The translations under genes and the position numbers were made by a program. A stretch of 55,206 bases of DNA from Prolixibacteraceae bacterium (lineage in GTDB: Bacteria; Bacteroidota; Bacteroidia; Bacteroidales; Prolixibacteraceae), in the NCBI GenBank assembly GCA_018648265.1, contig JABGRN010000027.1:1-55206 (forward strand), in the 5' to 3' direction. Position 1 is the first letter of the stretch; each line of letters opens with the position of its first letter. Below, piece by piece: positions 24,194-32,943 of this stretch. The notes beneath the pieces were generated by a model. The model was not told where the DNA came from, searched no databases, and saw only the letters and a program-made list of their open reading frames with translations.

Positions 24194-25778
24194 TTATCGG
24201 TTTTTGTTGTCAATCTCCTCAGGGATTTTACTGAGTCTGGCCTGGCTTGGATTTCCGGGATGGACACTTTTTATTGCATTTTTACCTTTACTTATTCTCG
24301 ATCATTTTTTTGTTGAAAAGAAAGCAAATTACCGAAGTGTGTCGTTTTGGGGGCATACTTTTTTAGCTTTTATTATTTGGAACATGTTAACAACCTGGTG
24401 GGTGTCGCATGCAACATTTGTTGGGGCAGTGATGGCAGTGTTTGTTAATTCATTTTTAATGTCGTTGGTTTGGTGGCTTGCCCATGCCGCACGACGAAAT
24501 TTTAAATCGAATTTGGCTTACCTTGCATTAATTGTATTCTGGATTTCTTTTGAGTATTTTCATTTTCACTGGGATATTGAGTGGCCCTGGTTAACCCTTG
24601 GAAACGGTTTTGCAAACAATGTAAAAATGATTCAATGGTACGAATTTACAGGTACATTGGGAGGCACTCTCTGGATACTGATGATGAATATTTTTGTTTT
24701 TAAAATTGTCTTGAATTTTCAGAAAAATATACTCCTTCAAAAAGCTATTTATCCGGTTGCAGCCTTTGTGGTGTTTTTAATTGTGCCCCTTTCATTTTCA
24801 TTCTCAACTTACTTTTCTTATGTTGAAAAGGAGAATCCTAAAAACATTGTTATTGTGCAGCCTAACATTGATCCGTATTCTGAAAATTATGATGTAGAAG
24901 CTGAAAATGAAAAATTGAATAAGTTTTTACGATTATCTGAATCGAAAGCCGACAATAATACCGACTTTATTATTGGTCCTGAAACAATTTTTGAAAGATA
25001 TCCCGATTGGGATGTTGATCGGCTGCAATACAATGGCCAGCAAATCCGCTTAACAAATTTTTTACAGAAGTATTCAAAAGCTGAATTGGTATTTGGAGTT
25101 ACTGCCAGTAGAATTTATCCGAATAAAGAAAATGCCACTTCAACGGCGCGTACGAGAAACGGAGTTATTTATGATGTATTTAATTCTGCAATTTTTATAG
25201 ATAGGAACGGGCAAAACCAGGTTTATCATAAATCAATACTTGTGGTTGGAGTAGAAAAAATGCCTTTTATGAAATATTTGGGTTTTCTGAGTGATATTGT
25301 TATAAATATTGGCGGCACCACCGGTAGTTTAGGGCGGCAGGAAGAAGCTTCTAATTTTATTTCGAAAGATGGAATGAAGGTAGCACCGGTAATTTGTTAC
25401 GAATCGGTTTTTGGTGAATATGTTACTGATTACGTAAAAAAAGGTGCAGAGCTGATTTTTATAATTACCAACGACGGCTGGTGGAGAAATACTCCCGGTT
25501 ACAAACAGCACATGTCGTTTGCCCGTTTGCGGGCAATTGAAACGCGCCGGAGTATTGCACGCTCAGCCAATACTGGTATTTCGTGTTTTATAAATCAGCG
25601 GGGCGATGTGTTTCAGCCTACAAAATGGTGGTTTGAAGATGCAATAAACGGGAAAATAAATGCTAACGACGAAATAACATTTTACGTAAGATACGGCGAT
25701 TATATTGCCCGTATTTCGTTGTTTGTAAGTGTTTTGTTACTATTGAATTTGTTGGTTGGGAGGTTCACGAAGAGGTAA
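24183..25778 (+). CDS. lnt: Apolipoprotein N-acyltransferase
   Basis: 531 aa. The N-terminal half has about six transmembrane helices. The second half is a periplasmic nitrilase domain with the Glu-Lys-Cys triad: Glu in GPETIFERYPDW, Lys in VYHKSILVVGVEKMPF and Cys in PVICYESVFG, then FIITNDGWW. Lnt adds the third acyl chain to lipoproteins at the inner membrane. Its ATG overlaps the metallophosphatase stop by 11 bases, so translation is coupled. Many lipoproteins are encoded nearby. Confidence 0.93.
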   Translation: MKRSYRFLLSISSGILLSLAWLGFPGWTLFIAFLPLLILDHFFVEKKANYRSVSFWGHTFLAFIIWNMLTTWWVSHATFVGAVMAVFVNSFLMSLVWWLAHAARRNFKSNLAYLALIVFWISFEYFHFHWDIEWPWLTLGNGFANNVKMIQWYEFTGTLGGTLWILMMNIFVFKIVLNFQKNILLQKAIYPVAAFVVFLIVPLSFSFSTYFSYVEKENPKNIVIVQPNIDPYSENYDVEAENEKLNKFLRLSESKADNNTDFIIGPETIFERYPDWDVDRLQYNGQQIRLTNFLQKYSKAELVFGVTASRIYPNKENATSTARTRNGVIYDVFNSAIFIDRNGQNQVYHKSILVVGVEKMPFMKYLGFLSDIVINIGGTTGSLGRQEEASNFISKDGMKVAPVICYESVFGEYVTDYVKKGAELIFIITNDGWWRNTPGYKQHMSFARLRAIETRRSIARSANTGISCFINQRGDVFQPTKWWFEDAINGKINANDEITFYVRYGDYIARISLFVSVLLLLNLLVGRFTKR

Positions 25779-26391
25779 AAAAAATCCGCATCAATTCCGT
25801 TTGTGTAAAACCCCTGTAAGACAAGATTTGAGTGCCCGGTCGATCAAACTTCCACCGGTCTTTCGACTCATCCCGCCAATTGACGGAACTACAAGGCCTG
25901 TTTTAGCAACCATAAAGAGCTTACCCGGTAAAAAAATTATGTTGAGTTTACCAACTGATAAATTAATGCGGAAAATATATTTTTCTCTTCAAAGAACTCG
26001 TTTTATTCGTTTCAAATGTAGTTTTAACCTTTTGTATTTGCAAATATTCCGCTAGTTTATTTTCATTCCAAATTTCTGTTTCTTGAGAAAAAATAGTACG
26101 ACCAATACAATAACGAATCCACGTTGGTAGTTTCGAAATTTAGTGTTTAATCAATCAACTGTAATCGAGGTGAATAGGTTAATTTCTTGTAGAATTATTT
26201 GAAATATTAGCTTGCTTCTGGTTAAAATTCAAACTTTGTTTTAGTCGTTGTTACAAACCAGCTTTTTCAATAAAAGAGATTTCATCCTAAAAAGTTAAAG
26301 AAGCCTGTGTATATTTGTGTTTTTTTTATTCTTAATGTTTTGTGCAGAGAATAAATATTTTTTTGATTAAGTATTGTAACGCAGGAACTAA
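25779..26391. other. 613-base intergenic region before the SNF2 gene
   Basis: No confident gene. On the minus strand a 40-codon frame (25791-25913) starts at an ATG, and its frame stays open without a stop for about 20 codons further upstream. Its sequence is well-composed (TGLVVPSIGGMSRKTGG), so a gene fragment is possible. TATATTTG at 26310-26317 could be a -7 box for the helicase gene. No repeats or terminators were seen. Confidence 0.5.
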
Positions 26392-29334
26392 ATGGCCGAA
26401 CTTGAATTTATTATCGCCTTAACCGAACACAGATTTTTAGGCAGTATATTTGTTCCTTATCTCATCCAGAAAAAAGAACAGTTTTTTACAGTTGTAAGGA
26501 TTGTTAAAAAGCGCGATTTAACTAATTCTACCGATTATCAGTTTAAGCCCTTTGAAAAAGAGCTGGTTGCGATTATTGAGAAATACAGCGATGATAAGCT
26601 GGTGAAAAAATTTTCGCGGGCTGCCAATGTTTCGGCTTTTTATTCCGAGCTCAAATCTGATTATTTAATAAAACAAATAAAACCGTTTATCGAAAGTTGT
26701 TTGTTCGAGGTGGCTACTATTTTAATGTCGAACCCGGTGCGTTTGTTAAAAAAGCAAGAAAAATATTCTAATCTGTATGATGAGGATGAGATTGATGTAC
26801 AATCTTTTTTTGCACGCCCGGTTTTTCATTTCGAACGTACCGGAATAGAAACTCACTATCGGTTAAATGTGTTTTTGCAGGAAAAAGAATTAGTTCTGCA
26901 AAATCAAAATATCAGGGTAATTTCCAACGATCCATGTTTGATTATCCACAGGAGCAAGTTAATTGCTTTTGAAAAGTTAACGGCAAAAAAATTACAGCCT
27001 TTTTTTGAAAAAAGCCATATTACTATTCCTGTTTCAATGGAAGAAAAATACTATGCTGGTTTTGTTTTGAAAGCTGTGCGCGATTTTGAAGTACGGGCTT
27101 CAGGGTTTAGAATTCTGGAAGAAGATACTGAAAAAGAAGCAGTGTTGAGCCTTGAAAAAAATCTAAAATCCGAACCTAGTCTTTTGCTTTCATTTTTATA
27201 TGGCGACGAAAAATTCCTTCCAAATTCGAACAGGAAAACTGGAGTAAAAATTCAAAATGAAAATAACGATTATGTTTTTGTAAAAGTGAACCGTGATTTT
27301 GAATGGGAAAAAAATATCTTACAGTTTTTATCGGAAAGTGGACTCGAAGAGAACAACGGTTATTTTTCGCCGCCCGGGTTGGAATTGCTGGAAAATGAAA
27401 ACGCACTTTATTTTTTGATAAACTGGCTTATTAAAAATAAGCCCCGTTTTGAAAAAAAAAGAATCAGGATTTTACAGGAAAAATTGGAGAAGGTATTTTT
27501 TACAGGAAACCAAAGTTTAGAATTAAGTGCAAAAATTAACGGCGACTGGTTTGATGTGCATGCCATTGTTAAATTTGGCGAATTCAACATCCCTTTTATT
27601 AAACTGAAAAAATTTATTTTAAATGATATTAGGGAATTTGTGCTGCCCAACGGAGAAACGGCTGTGTTGCCCGAAGAGTGGTTTGCCCGATTTAAAAATT
27701 TGATTTTGCACGCGAAGATCCAGGGAGATAAGCTTCAGCTTGCAAAACATCATTTTATGCTTCTGAATGAAAGAATACAGGTGTTTGACAAATCGGTTGT
27801 GGAGCGGATGAAGCAATTGCAAAACCTGGAAAATGTTCCTGTTAATTTGCCCGATAAATTGAATGCTACTTTAAGAAGTTATCAGAATGAGGGTTACAAT
27901 TGGATGTTTGGGTTGCAGAAAAATGGTTTTGGTGCTTGTTTAGCCGATGATATGGGCTTGGGAAAAACCTTGCAAACACTTGCCCTTTTATTAAAGTTGA
28001 AACGCTCAAAACAGGTGATAAAGGTGAGTAATCCTGTGGCGCAAAATAATCAGCTTGATTTATTTGCCGAAAAAGAACCCATGGAAATGCAACAAGCAGC
28101 CAGTTTAATTGTATTACCTACATCGTTGATCCATAATTGGGAAAACGAAATAAGAAAGTTTACGCCCGGATTAAAAACCTACAAATATATTGGGACACAA
28201 AGAAAAAAAGCTGTAGAATTGGAAAAAATTGCCCAATTCTACGATGTTATTTTAACTACATATGGTACAGTTCGAAACGATAGTAAAATATTATCGTCCA
28301 CCGAATTCTTTTATTTGATTTTAGATGAAAGTCAGTTTATCAAAAATTCGTCGTCGAAAACTTACAAAGCAATAATGGAATTGCAGGCAAAACACAGGCT
28401 GGTTTTAACCGGGACGCCTATCGAAAATTCTTTGTCGGATTTGTGGTCGCAAATGAATTTTATTAATAAAGGTATTTTGGGAAACAGTTCTTTCTTTCGC
28501 AAAGTTTTTATTACTCCTATCGAAAAATTCAATAATCAGGAGCAGAAAGATAAACTGCAATTAATGATTAAACCATTTATTCTGCGACGTAAAAAAATGG
28601 AAGTGGCAAAAGACCTTCCGCCATTGATGGAACAAGTATATTTTTGCGAAATGACCGATGTGCAACGAAAGAAATATGAGCATGAAAAATCGGTAGTTCG
28701 CAATGCAATACTTGAAAATATTGAAAAGGAAGGGGTGAAAAAATCGTCGCTGATTATTCTTCAGGGTTTGACAAAATTGCGTCAACTGGCCAATCATCCG
28801 ATGTTACTTGAAACTGAAACAGAAATTGAGTCCGGAAAATTCCAGGAGATTTTCAGGATGTTGGAAAATTTGGTTGCTGAAAATCATAAAGTCCTGATTT
28901 TTTCGTCGTTTGTAAAACATCTCGAATTATTAAAAGAAAAAATTGAATTAGAGAATTGGAAATACAGCCTTTTGACAGGTAAAACAACAAAACGCGAAAA
29001 AATAATCAGCCATTTTCAGGAGGATCCGGAAAATCGTATATTCCTGATTTCTTTAAAAGCGGGTGGGGTGGGCCTCAACCTTACCGGGGCCGACTATGTT
29101 TTTATTATCGATCCGTGGTGGAACCCCGCTGCCGAAAACCAAGCCATTAGCAGGGCGCACCGCATTGGGCAGGATAAAAATGTTTTTGTTTACCGGTTTA
29201 TTACCGAAAATTCAATCGAAGAAAAAATTCAGCTTTTAAAAGAGCGGAAAAGTTCATTGGCTGATACATTTATTAACTCGAATAATCCTTTTCAGAAAGT
29301 TAGCCAGGAAGAAATTATTTCTCTGTTTGGATAA
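26392..29334 (+). CDS. SNF2-family DEAD/DEAH helicase-like ATPase
   Basis: 980 aa. The N-terminal half is a poorly conserved region typical of bacterial SNF2 proteins. The ATPase core starts near residue 490: LRSYQNEGYNWM, Walker A DDMGLGKTLQT (about 518), LPTSLIHNW, motif II LDESQF in place of DEAH (about 642), and LTGTPIENSLSDLW. The helicase C-terminal domain has LLTGKTTKRE, LKAGGVGLNLTGADYV and AISRAHRIGQDK. Such proteins translocate on double-stranded DNA and are thought to remodel protein-DNA or RNA polymerase complexes. No methyltransferase or nuclease partner is adjacent, so there is no support for a DISARM- or restriction-like role. Confidence 0.9.
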   Translation: MAELEFIIALTEHRFLGSIFVPYLIQKKEQFFTVVRIVKKRDLTNSTDYQFKPFEKELVAIIEKYSDDKLVKKFSRAANVSAFYSELKSDYLIKQIKPFIESCLFEVATILMSNPVRLLKKQEKYSNLYDEDEIDVQSFFARPVFHFERTGIETHYRLNVFLQEKELVLQNQNIRVISNDPCLIIHRSKLIAFEKLTAKKLQPFFEKSHITIPVSMEEKYYAGFVLKAVRDFEVRASGFRILEEDTEKEAVLSLEKNLKSEPSLLLSFLYGDEKFLPNSNRKTGVKIQNENNDYVFVKVNRDFEWEKNILQFLSESGLEENNGYFSPPGLELLENENALYFLINWLIKNKPRFEKKRIRILQEKLEKVFFTGNQSLELSAKINGDWFDVHAIVKFGEFNIPFIKLKKFILNDIREFVLPNGETAVLPEEWFARFKNLILHAKIQGDKLQLAKHHFMLLNERIQVFDKSVVERMKQLQNLENVPVNLPDKLNATLRSYQNEGYNWMFGLQKNGFGACLADDMGLGKTLQTLALLLKLKRSKQVIKVSNPVAQNNQLDLFAEKEPMEMQQAASLIVLPTSLIHNWENEIRKFTPGLKTYKYIGTQRKKAVELEKIAQFYDVILTTYGTVRNDSKILSSTEFFYLILDESQFIKNSSSKTYKAIMELQAKHRLVLTGTPIENSLSDLWSQMNFINKGILGNSSFFRKVFITPIEKFNNQEQKDKLQLMIKPFILRRKKMEVAKDLPPLMEQVYFCEMTDVQRKKYEHEKSVVRNAILENIEKEGVKKSSLIILQGLTKLRQLANHPMLLETETEIESGKFQEIFRMLENLVAENHKVLIFSSFVKHLELLKEKIELENWKYSLLTGKTTKREKIISHFQEDPENRIFLISLKAGGVGLNLTGADYVFIIDPWWNPAAENQAISRAHRIGQDKNVFVYRFITENSIEEKIQLLKERKSSLADTFINSNNPFQKVSQEEIISLFG

Positions 29335-29520
29335 AAAAATTAGGCTGCAATAAATCTATTGGATTTTGAAGGATTGGACAAAATTGAAATCAAAAAAATA
29401 ATTATCCCGAAAAATTTGGTCTGTTCTAACTGATTTGGAATTAAAAATTATAAGTAATACTTTCCAAAGTTTTGAATGGAATGTTTTGCAATTTCCAAAT
29501 CGCTTATTTTAATCCGGCGT

Positions 29521-30702
29521 TCAAGAACCTGATAATTTGCCGCTAAAAAGTTTGTAATTATTAAACCTGCATTCCAGCGACCCATTGTACAATTCTATTT
29601 TTTTTGAAGTTTTAAGCCCGATATTTTTAAAATTTTCTCTCGAAGCACTTAAAATCCAGGCAGAATTTCCAGCAAACCGGTGTTTTAGGCGTTCCCCAAT
29701 CATTGCATAAAGTTCGTCTATATTTTCATGCTTTAAACGTTCCCCGTAAGGCGGGTTAATCATTATTGTTGCATTATTGGCAGTAATCGATAAATCTTTG
29801 AAATCGCAGGTTTGAAAAATAATTTTGTTGAATACCAAACCCCGTCGTGCATTGGTTTGGGCATTTAATAAATTACTTCCCGAAATATCGGAAGCATAAA
29901 TCTTTTTATTAAACTTTTTTTTTGGTTTTGGCGCGGTTACCTTTTCAAAAATTTCGTAGTTGTAATCGGCCCAGTTTTCAAAAGTATAATTTTTCCTGAA
30001 TTTACCTGCCGGAATATTTTGTGCAATCATGGCTGCCTCGATTGGTAAAGTTCCCGATCCGCACATTGGATCGATAAAATCGGTAGTACCATCCCAACCT
30101 GAAAGAAAAATCATACCGGCAGCCAAAACTTCATTTAAAGGAGCCTCGCCCTGTTTTATCCTGTACCCCCTTTTGTGGAGCGATTCCCCCGAACTGTCGA
30201 GCGAAATTGTACAGGAATCCTGATTGATGTGGAGGTTGATTACAATTTCCGGATTTTCGGTGTTAACATTAGGTCGTTTCCCGGTTTTTTCCCTGAAATA
30301 ATCGGCGATGGCATCTTTTGCTTTTAGCGAAGCAAACATTGAATTGCTAAAATCTTTTGAATGCACAACCGTGCTGTTAATCATAAAATTCTGCTCAATT
30401 TTTAAATATTTCGACCATTCAATTCCCTTGCACTTTAAATAAAACTGATCGACATTTTTAAACCGGAATAATTCAATTTCTTTTAAAACCCGCAAGGCAG
30501 TTCGCAATAAATAATTCGATTTGTAAATAATTTCGAGATCCCCTTCATAAAAAACTGCACGGTTACCTGTGGTAATATTACTTCCGCCAATTGTTTCAAT
30601 CTCCTTGGCTAGTACTTGTTCCAGGCCAAAAGAGGTTTTGGCCACCAGACGAAAATTTTTCAATGTTTTTGATTTAGTGTTTAATTTATATTCCTGCCCC
30701 AT
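29521..30702 (-). CDS. THUMP-domain RNA methyltransferase (RlmL N-terminal-like)
   Basis: 393 aa from the ATG at 30702; a TTG two codons earlier is possible. A THUMP RNA-binding domain covers about residues 45-160, and an N6-adenine/guanine-type Rossmann methyltransferase follows: DPMCGSGTLPIEAAMIA (SAM binding), YASDISG, INPPYGERL (NPPY catalytic motif). Architecture matches Bacteroidota proteins annotated as class I SAM-dependent RNA methyltransferases, related to the 23S rRNA m2G2445 enzyme. The start overlaps the cysE 3' end by 17 bases, so it is co-translated with cysE. Confidence 0.88.
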   Translation of the reverse strand: MGQEYKLNTKSKTLKNFRLVAKTSFGLEQVLAKEIETIGGSNITTGNRAVFYEGDLEIIYKSNYLLRTALRVLKEIELFRFKNVDQFYLKCKGIEWSKYLKIEQNFMINSTVVHSKDFSNSMFASLKAKDAIADYFREKTGKRPNVNTENPEIVINLHINQDSCTISLDSSGESLHKRGYRIKQGEAPLNEVLAAGMIFLSGWDGTTDFIDPMCGSGTLPIEAAMIAQNIPAGKFRKNYTFENWADYNYEIFEKVTAPKPKKKFNKKIYASDISGSNLLNAQTNARRGLVFNKIIFQTCDFKDLSITANNATIMINPPYGERLKHENIDELYAMIGERLKHRFAGNSAWILSASRENFKNIGLKTSKKIELYNGSLECRFNNYKLFSGKLSGS

Positions 30703-31612
30703 CGGCAAAAGCTGTTTCCCTTGGGTGCGATTGAACTACTTTTGAATTAGGGGGCAAATTGCGTGTAACCCAAACATTACCGCCAATTACCGAGCCTTTG
30801 CCAATTGTTATCCTTCCTAAAATTGTTGCTCCGGCATAAATAACTACATTGTCTTCCACCATCGGGTGGCGTGGAATCCCCTTTATCGGGTTTCCATCGC
30901 TGTCGAGCGGAAAACTTTTAGCGCCAAGTGTGACCCCCTGGTAAATTATAACATTCTTTCCTATAATACAGGTTGAACCGATTACCACACCAGTGCCGTG
31001 ATCGATGGTAAAACTTTCTCCAATCTGTGCCCTCGGATGAATGTCTATTCCAGTTTCGCTGTGTGCCATTTCTGAGATAAAACGTGGTATTAACGGAACT
31101 TTCAGTTGTAAAAGTTGATGCGCAATTCGGTAATTTGTAATTGCCCTGATTGCCGGATAACAAAATATTACCTCTCCCATGTTTCGTGCTGCGGGGTCGT
31201 TTAAAAATATAGCGTTAACATCGGTAACCAGTTGGCGTCTGATTTCAGGGAGATGCGCAATAAATTCAAGTGCAATGCTTTTTGCTTTTTCTGAGTGTTT
31301 TTCCATTTCCTGTACTTTTTTATCGCGACATTCAAAACACATTCCCGCAAAAATCTCTTCTCTTAAAAGCCCGTTAAGTTCGTCAACATAAACTCCCATG
31401 TAATGTTTTACAGTATTTGGTCGCAACGAGGTATTCCCAAAATACCCCGGGAAAAGGAGTTCGCGTACCATGTCTATAATTTTACTAAGTTTTACAATCG
31501 ATGGGAGTGGTTCGCCTAAACGGTGTTCGTGGCAAACTACATTGTACGATGCTGGATCGCTCAATTGTTCAATAGTTCGGGTTATTTTGTTTTCAAATTC
31601 CTGGCTTGTCAT
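30686..31612 (-). CDS. cysE: Serine O-acetyltransferase
   Basis: 308 aa. It makes O-acetylserine from serine and acetyl-CoA, the first step of cysteine synthesis. An N-terminal helical domain is followed by left-handed beta-helix hexapeptide repeats, with DIHPRAQIG, FTIDHGTGVVIGSTCIIG and IYQGVTLGAKSF carrying the catalytic Asp/His pair. The helical domain is longer than in E. coli CysE, resembling the plant/EpsC-like Bacteroidota forms. It is first in a two-gene unit with the methyltransferase. Confidence 0.93.
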   Translation of the reverse strand: MTSQEFENKITRTIEQLSDPASYNVVCHEHRLGEPLPSIVKLSKIIDMVRELLFPGYFGNTSLRPNTVKHYMGVYVDELNGLLREEIFAGMCFECRDKKVQEMEKHSEKAKSIALEFIAHLPEIRRQLVTDVNAIFLNDPAARNMGEVIFCYPAIRAITNYRIAHQLLQLKVPLIPRFISEMAHSETGIDIHPRAQIGESFTIDHGTGVVIGSTCIIGKNVIIYQGVTLGAKSFPLDSDGNPIKGIPRHPMVEDNVVIYAGATILGRITIGKGSVIGGNVWVTRNLPPNSKVVQSHPRETAFADGAGI

Positions 31613-31814
31613 AATTAAGTCTTTTTCAAAGATTTTTTAATTGAACCCGTTAATTTCAAACTTTCATAAAGTAACGTCCCTTATTTTAATTTTATTAGCT
31701 GGTTAACTCGTTAACTGCAGGTTTTCAGACTTCGGTTCTGCTCAGCCCGATATTTATCATCAATAAGGTTTAATCGTTATTAAAAAGTTATATTTTATAT
31801 AAGCAGGTTTAAAA

Positions 31815-32339
31815 TTAGCTAAACGATTTCAAATGTAATAAAGCATTTTCAAAACGGTCCTTATTTTTCCCATTTACAATTTTATAATCAAAATTATAAT
31901 TTTTAATATTTTCCAGGTATTTTTTATGAAGAATTAATCTGGTTTCACCCCCGTTTTCACGAACAGGGTCAGCTTGCCACGGAAGATCAATATCGCAAAC
32001 TAAAAACAGATCTATTTTTGTATTTCGAATTTCATTTTCTAACCACGAAGGAATTTTGTTGAATACCACTTCGAACCATATTTTTGTAATTATTAGCCAT
32101 GTATCAACAAAAATAAAAGGGTGGTTTGAATTTTTTAGTGCATTTAATTGATCGACCTGTCTCTTTGCAATATTTTCAACATCGCTGTAATTGTATTTTC
32201 TATTTAAGTTCTCAACATAATCGCGGGCAATTTCGGGAATGTACGGGGCATTAAAATGTTGGGCGAGTAATTCGGTAATTGTACTTTTGCCTGTTGATTC
32301 TGCACCAGTAATAACAACTATTTTAGGAGTTTTACTCAA
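31815..32339 (-). CDS. NadR-like AAA ATPase / predicted nicotinamide riboside kinase
   Basis: 174 aa with a TTG start overlapping the pnuC stop (TTGAGTAA); no ATG is available. Walker A is GAESTGKST (about 12-20) and the fold matches the C-terminal kinase domain of NadR: IPEIARDY, FVDTWLIITKIW, FLVCDIDLPWQADPVRENG. The NMN adenylyltransferase domain of NadR is absent. Beside pnuC it most likely phosphorylates imported nicotinamide riboside to NMN, trapping it inside the cell. Confidence 0.88.
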   Translation of the reverse strand: MSKTPKIVVITGAESTGKSTITELLAQHFNAPYIPEIARDYVENLNRKYNYSDVENIAKRQVDQLNALKNSNHPFIFVDTWLIITKIWFEVVFNKIPSWLENEIRNTKIDLFLVCDIDLPWQADPVRENGGETRLILHKKYLENIKNYNFDYKIVNGKNKDRFENALLHLKSFS

Positions 32340-32937
32340 TTGTTTGTTGTTTTAAATTTTTGTTCCATTCTTTAAATCCAAAATATGCCATTGTTGTATA
32401 AACAAGAAATAGAATTACTGTTGGCCACAGGTTTTTATAAATGTATAATCCGGAAGAAAACAAATCAACAAAAATCCAAATTAACCAGTGTTCGATGTAT
32501 TTTTTTGCCAGCATCCAGGTTGCTACAATACTCAGGGCAGTGGTAAACGAATCCATAAACGGAACATCGGAATCAGTAAATTCGAGCAAAATAGTCAGCA
32601 GAACGAAATAAATTACGACCGTAACGATAACAAGTTTATAGCTTAGTTTTTTAGTTAGATTCCTTACCGGAACAGTTTTTCCATTTTCAGGTTTTGCCCC
32701 TTTTAACCAAAAATACCATCCGTAAATACTAATGACTACATAATATATTTGTAGCCCCATATCGGCATAAAATTTTGATTGGAAAAAAACAATTGTATAA
32801 AGTGCCGAAGTTAAAAGCCCGGTTGGCCAGGTTAAAATATTTTGCCTGATTGAGAAGAAAATGTAAGTTATACCAAGAATGGCTCCCAGCACTTCAATTT
32901 TGTTGCTCAAGAGCCATTCCAGAATTAATCCCGTCAT
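32332..32937 (-). CDS. pnuC: Nicotinamide riboside transporter PnuC
   Basis: 201 aa with about seven transmembrane helices and the PnuC signature segments LEVLGAILGITYIF-like (here IEVLGAILGITYIFF), WPTGLLTSALYTIVFF, YGWYFWLKG and WLIWIFVDLFSSGLYIYKNL. PnuC works as a facilitator, and uptake depends on phosphorylation by the adjacent kinase. It starts seven bases after the protease stop and overlaps the kinase start. Confidence 0.93.
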   Translation of the reverse strand: MTGLILEWLLSNKIEVLGAILGITYIFFSIRQNILTWPTGLLTSALYTIVFFQSKFYADMGLQIYYVVISIYGWYFWLKGAKPENGKTVPVRNLTKKLSYKLVIVTVVIYFVLLTILLEFTDSDVPFMDSFTTALSIVATWMLAKKYIEHWLIWIFVDLFSSGLYIYKNLWPTVILFLVYTTMAYFGFKEWNKNLKQQTIE

Positions 32938-32943
32938 TTGTTT

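Noticed and set aside
25756-26055. 99-aa plus-strand frame after lnt
   Set aside because: Overlaps the lnt 3' end out of frame and reads as the shadow of a better-looking minus-strand frame.
26392-29334. SNF2 helicase as part of a phage-defence system
   Set aside because: Neighbours are lnt, an RNA methyltransferase and cysE; no defence nuclease, DNA methyltransferase or DUF1998-type partner is present.
29521-30702. DNA N6-adenine methyltransferase from the NPPY motif
   Set aside because: An N-terminal THUMP domain and overall layout mark it as an RNA methyltransferase.
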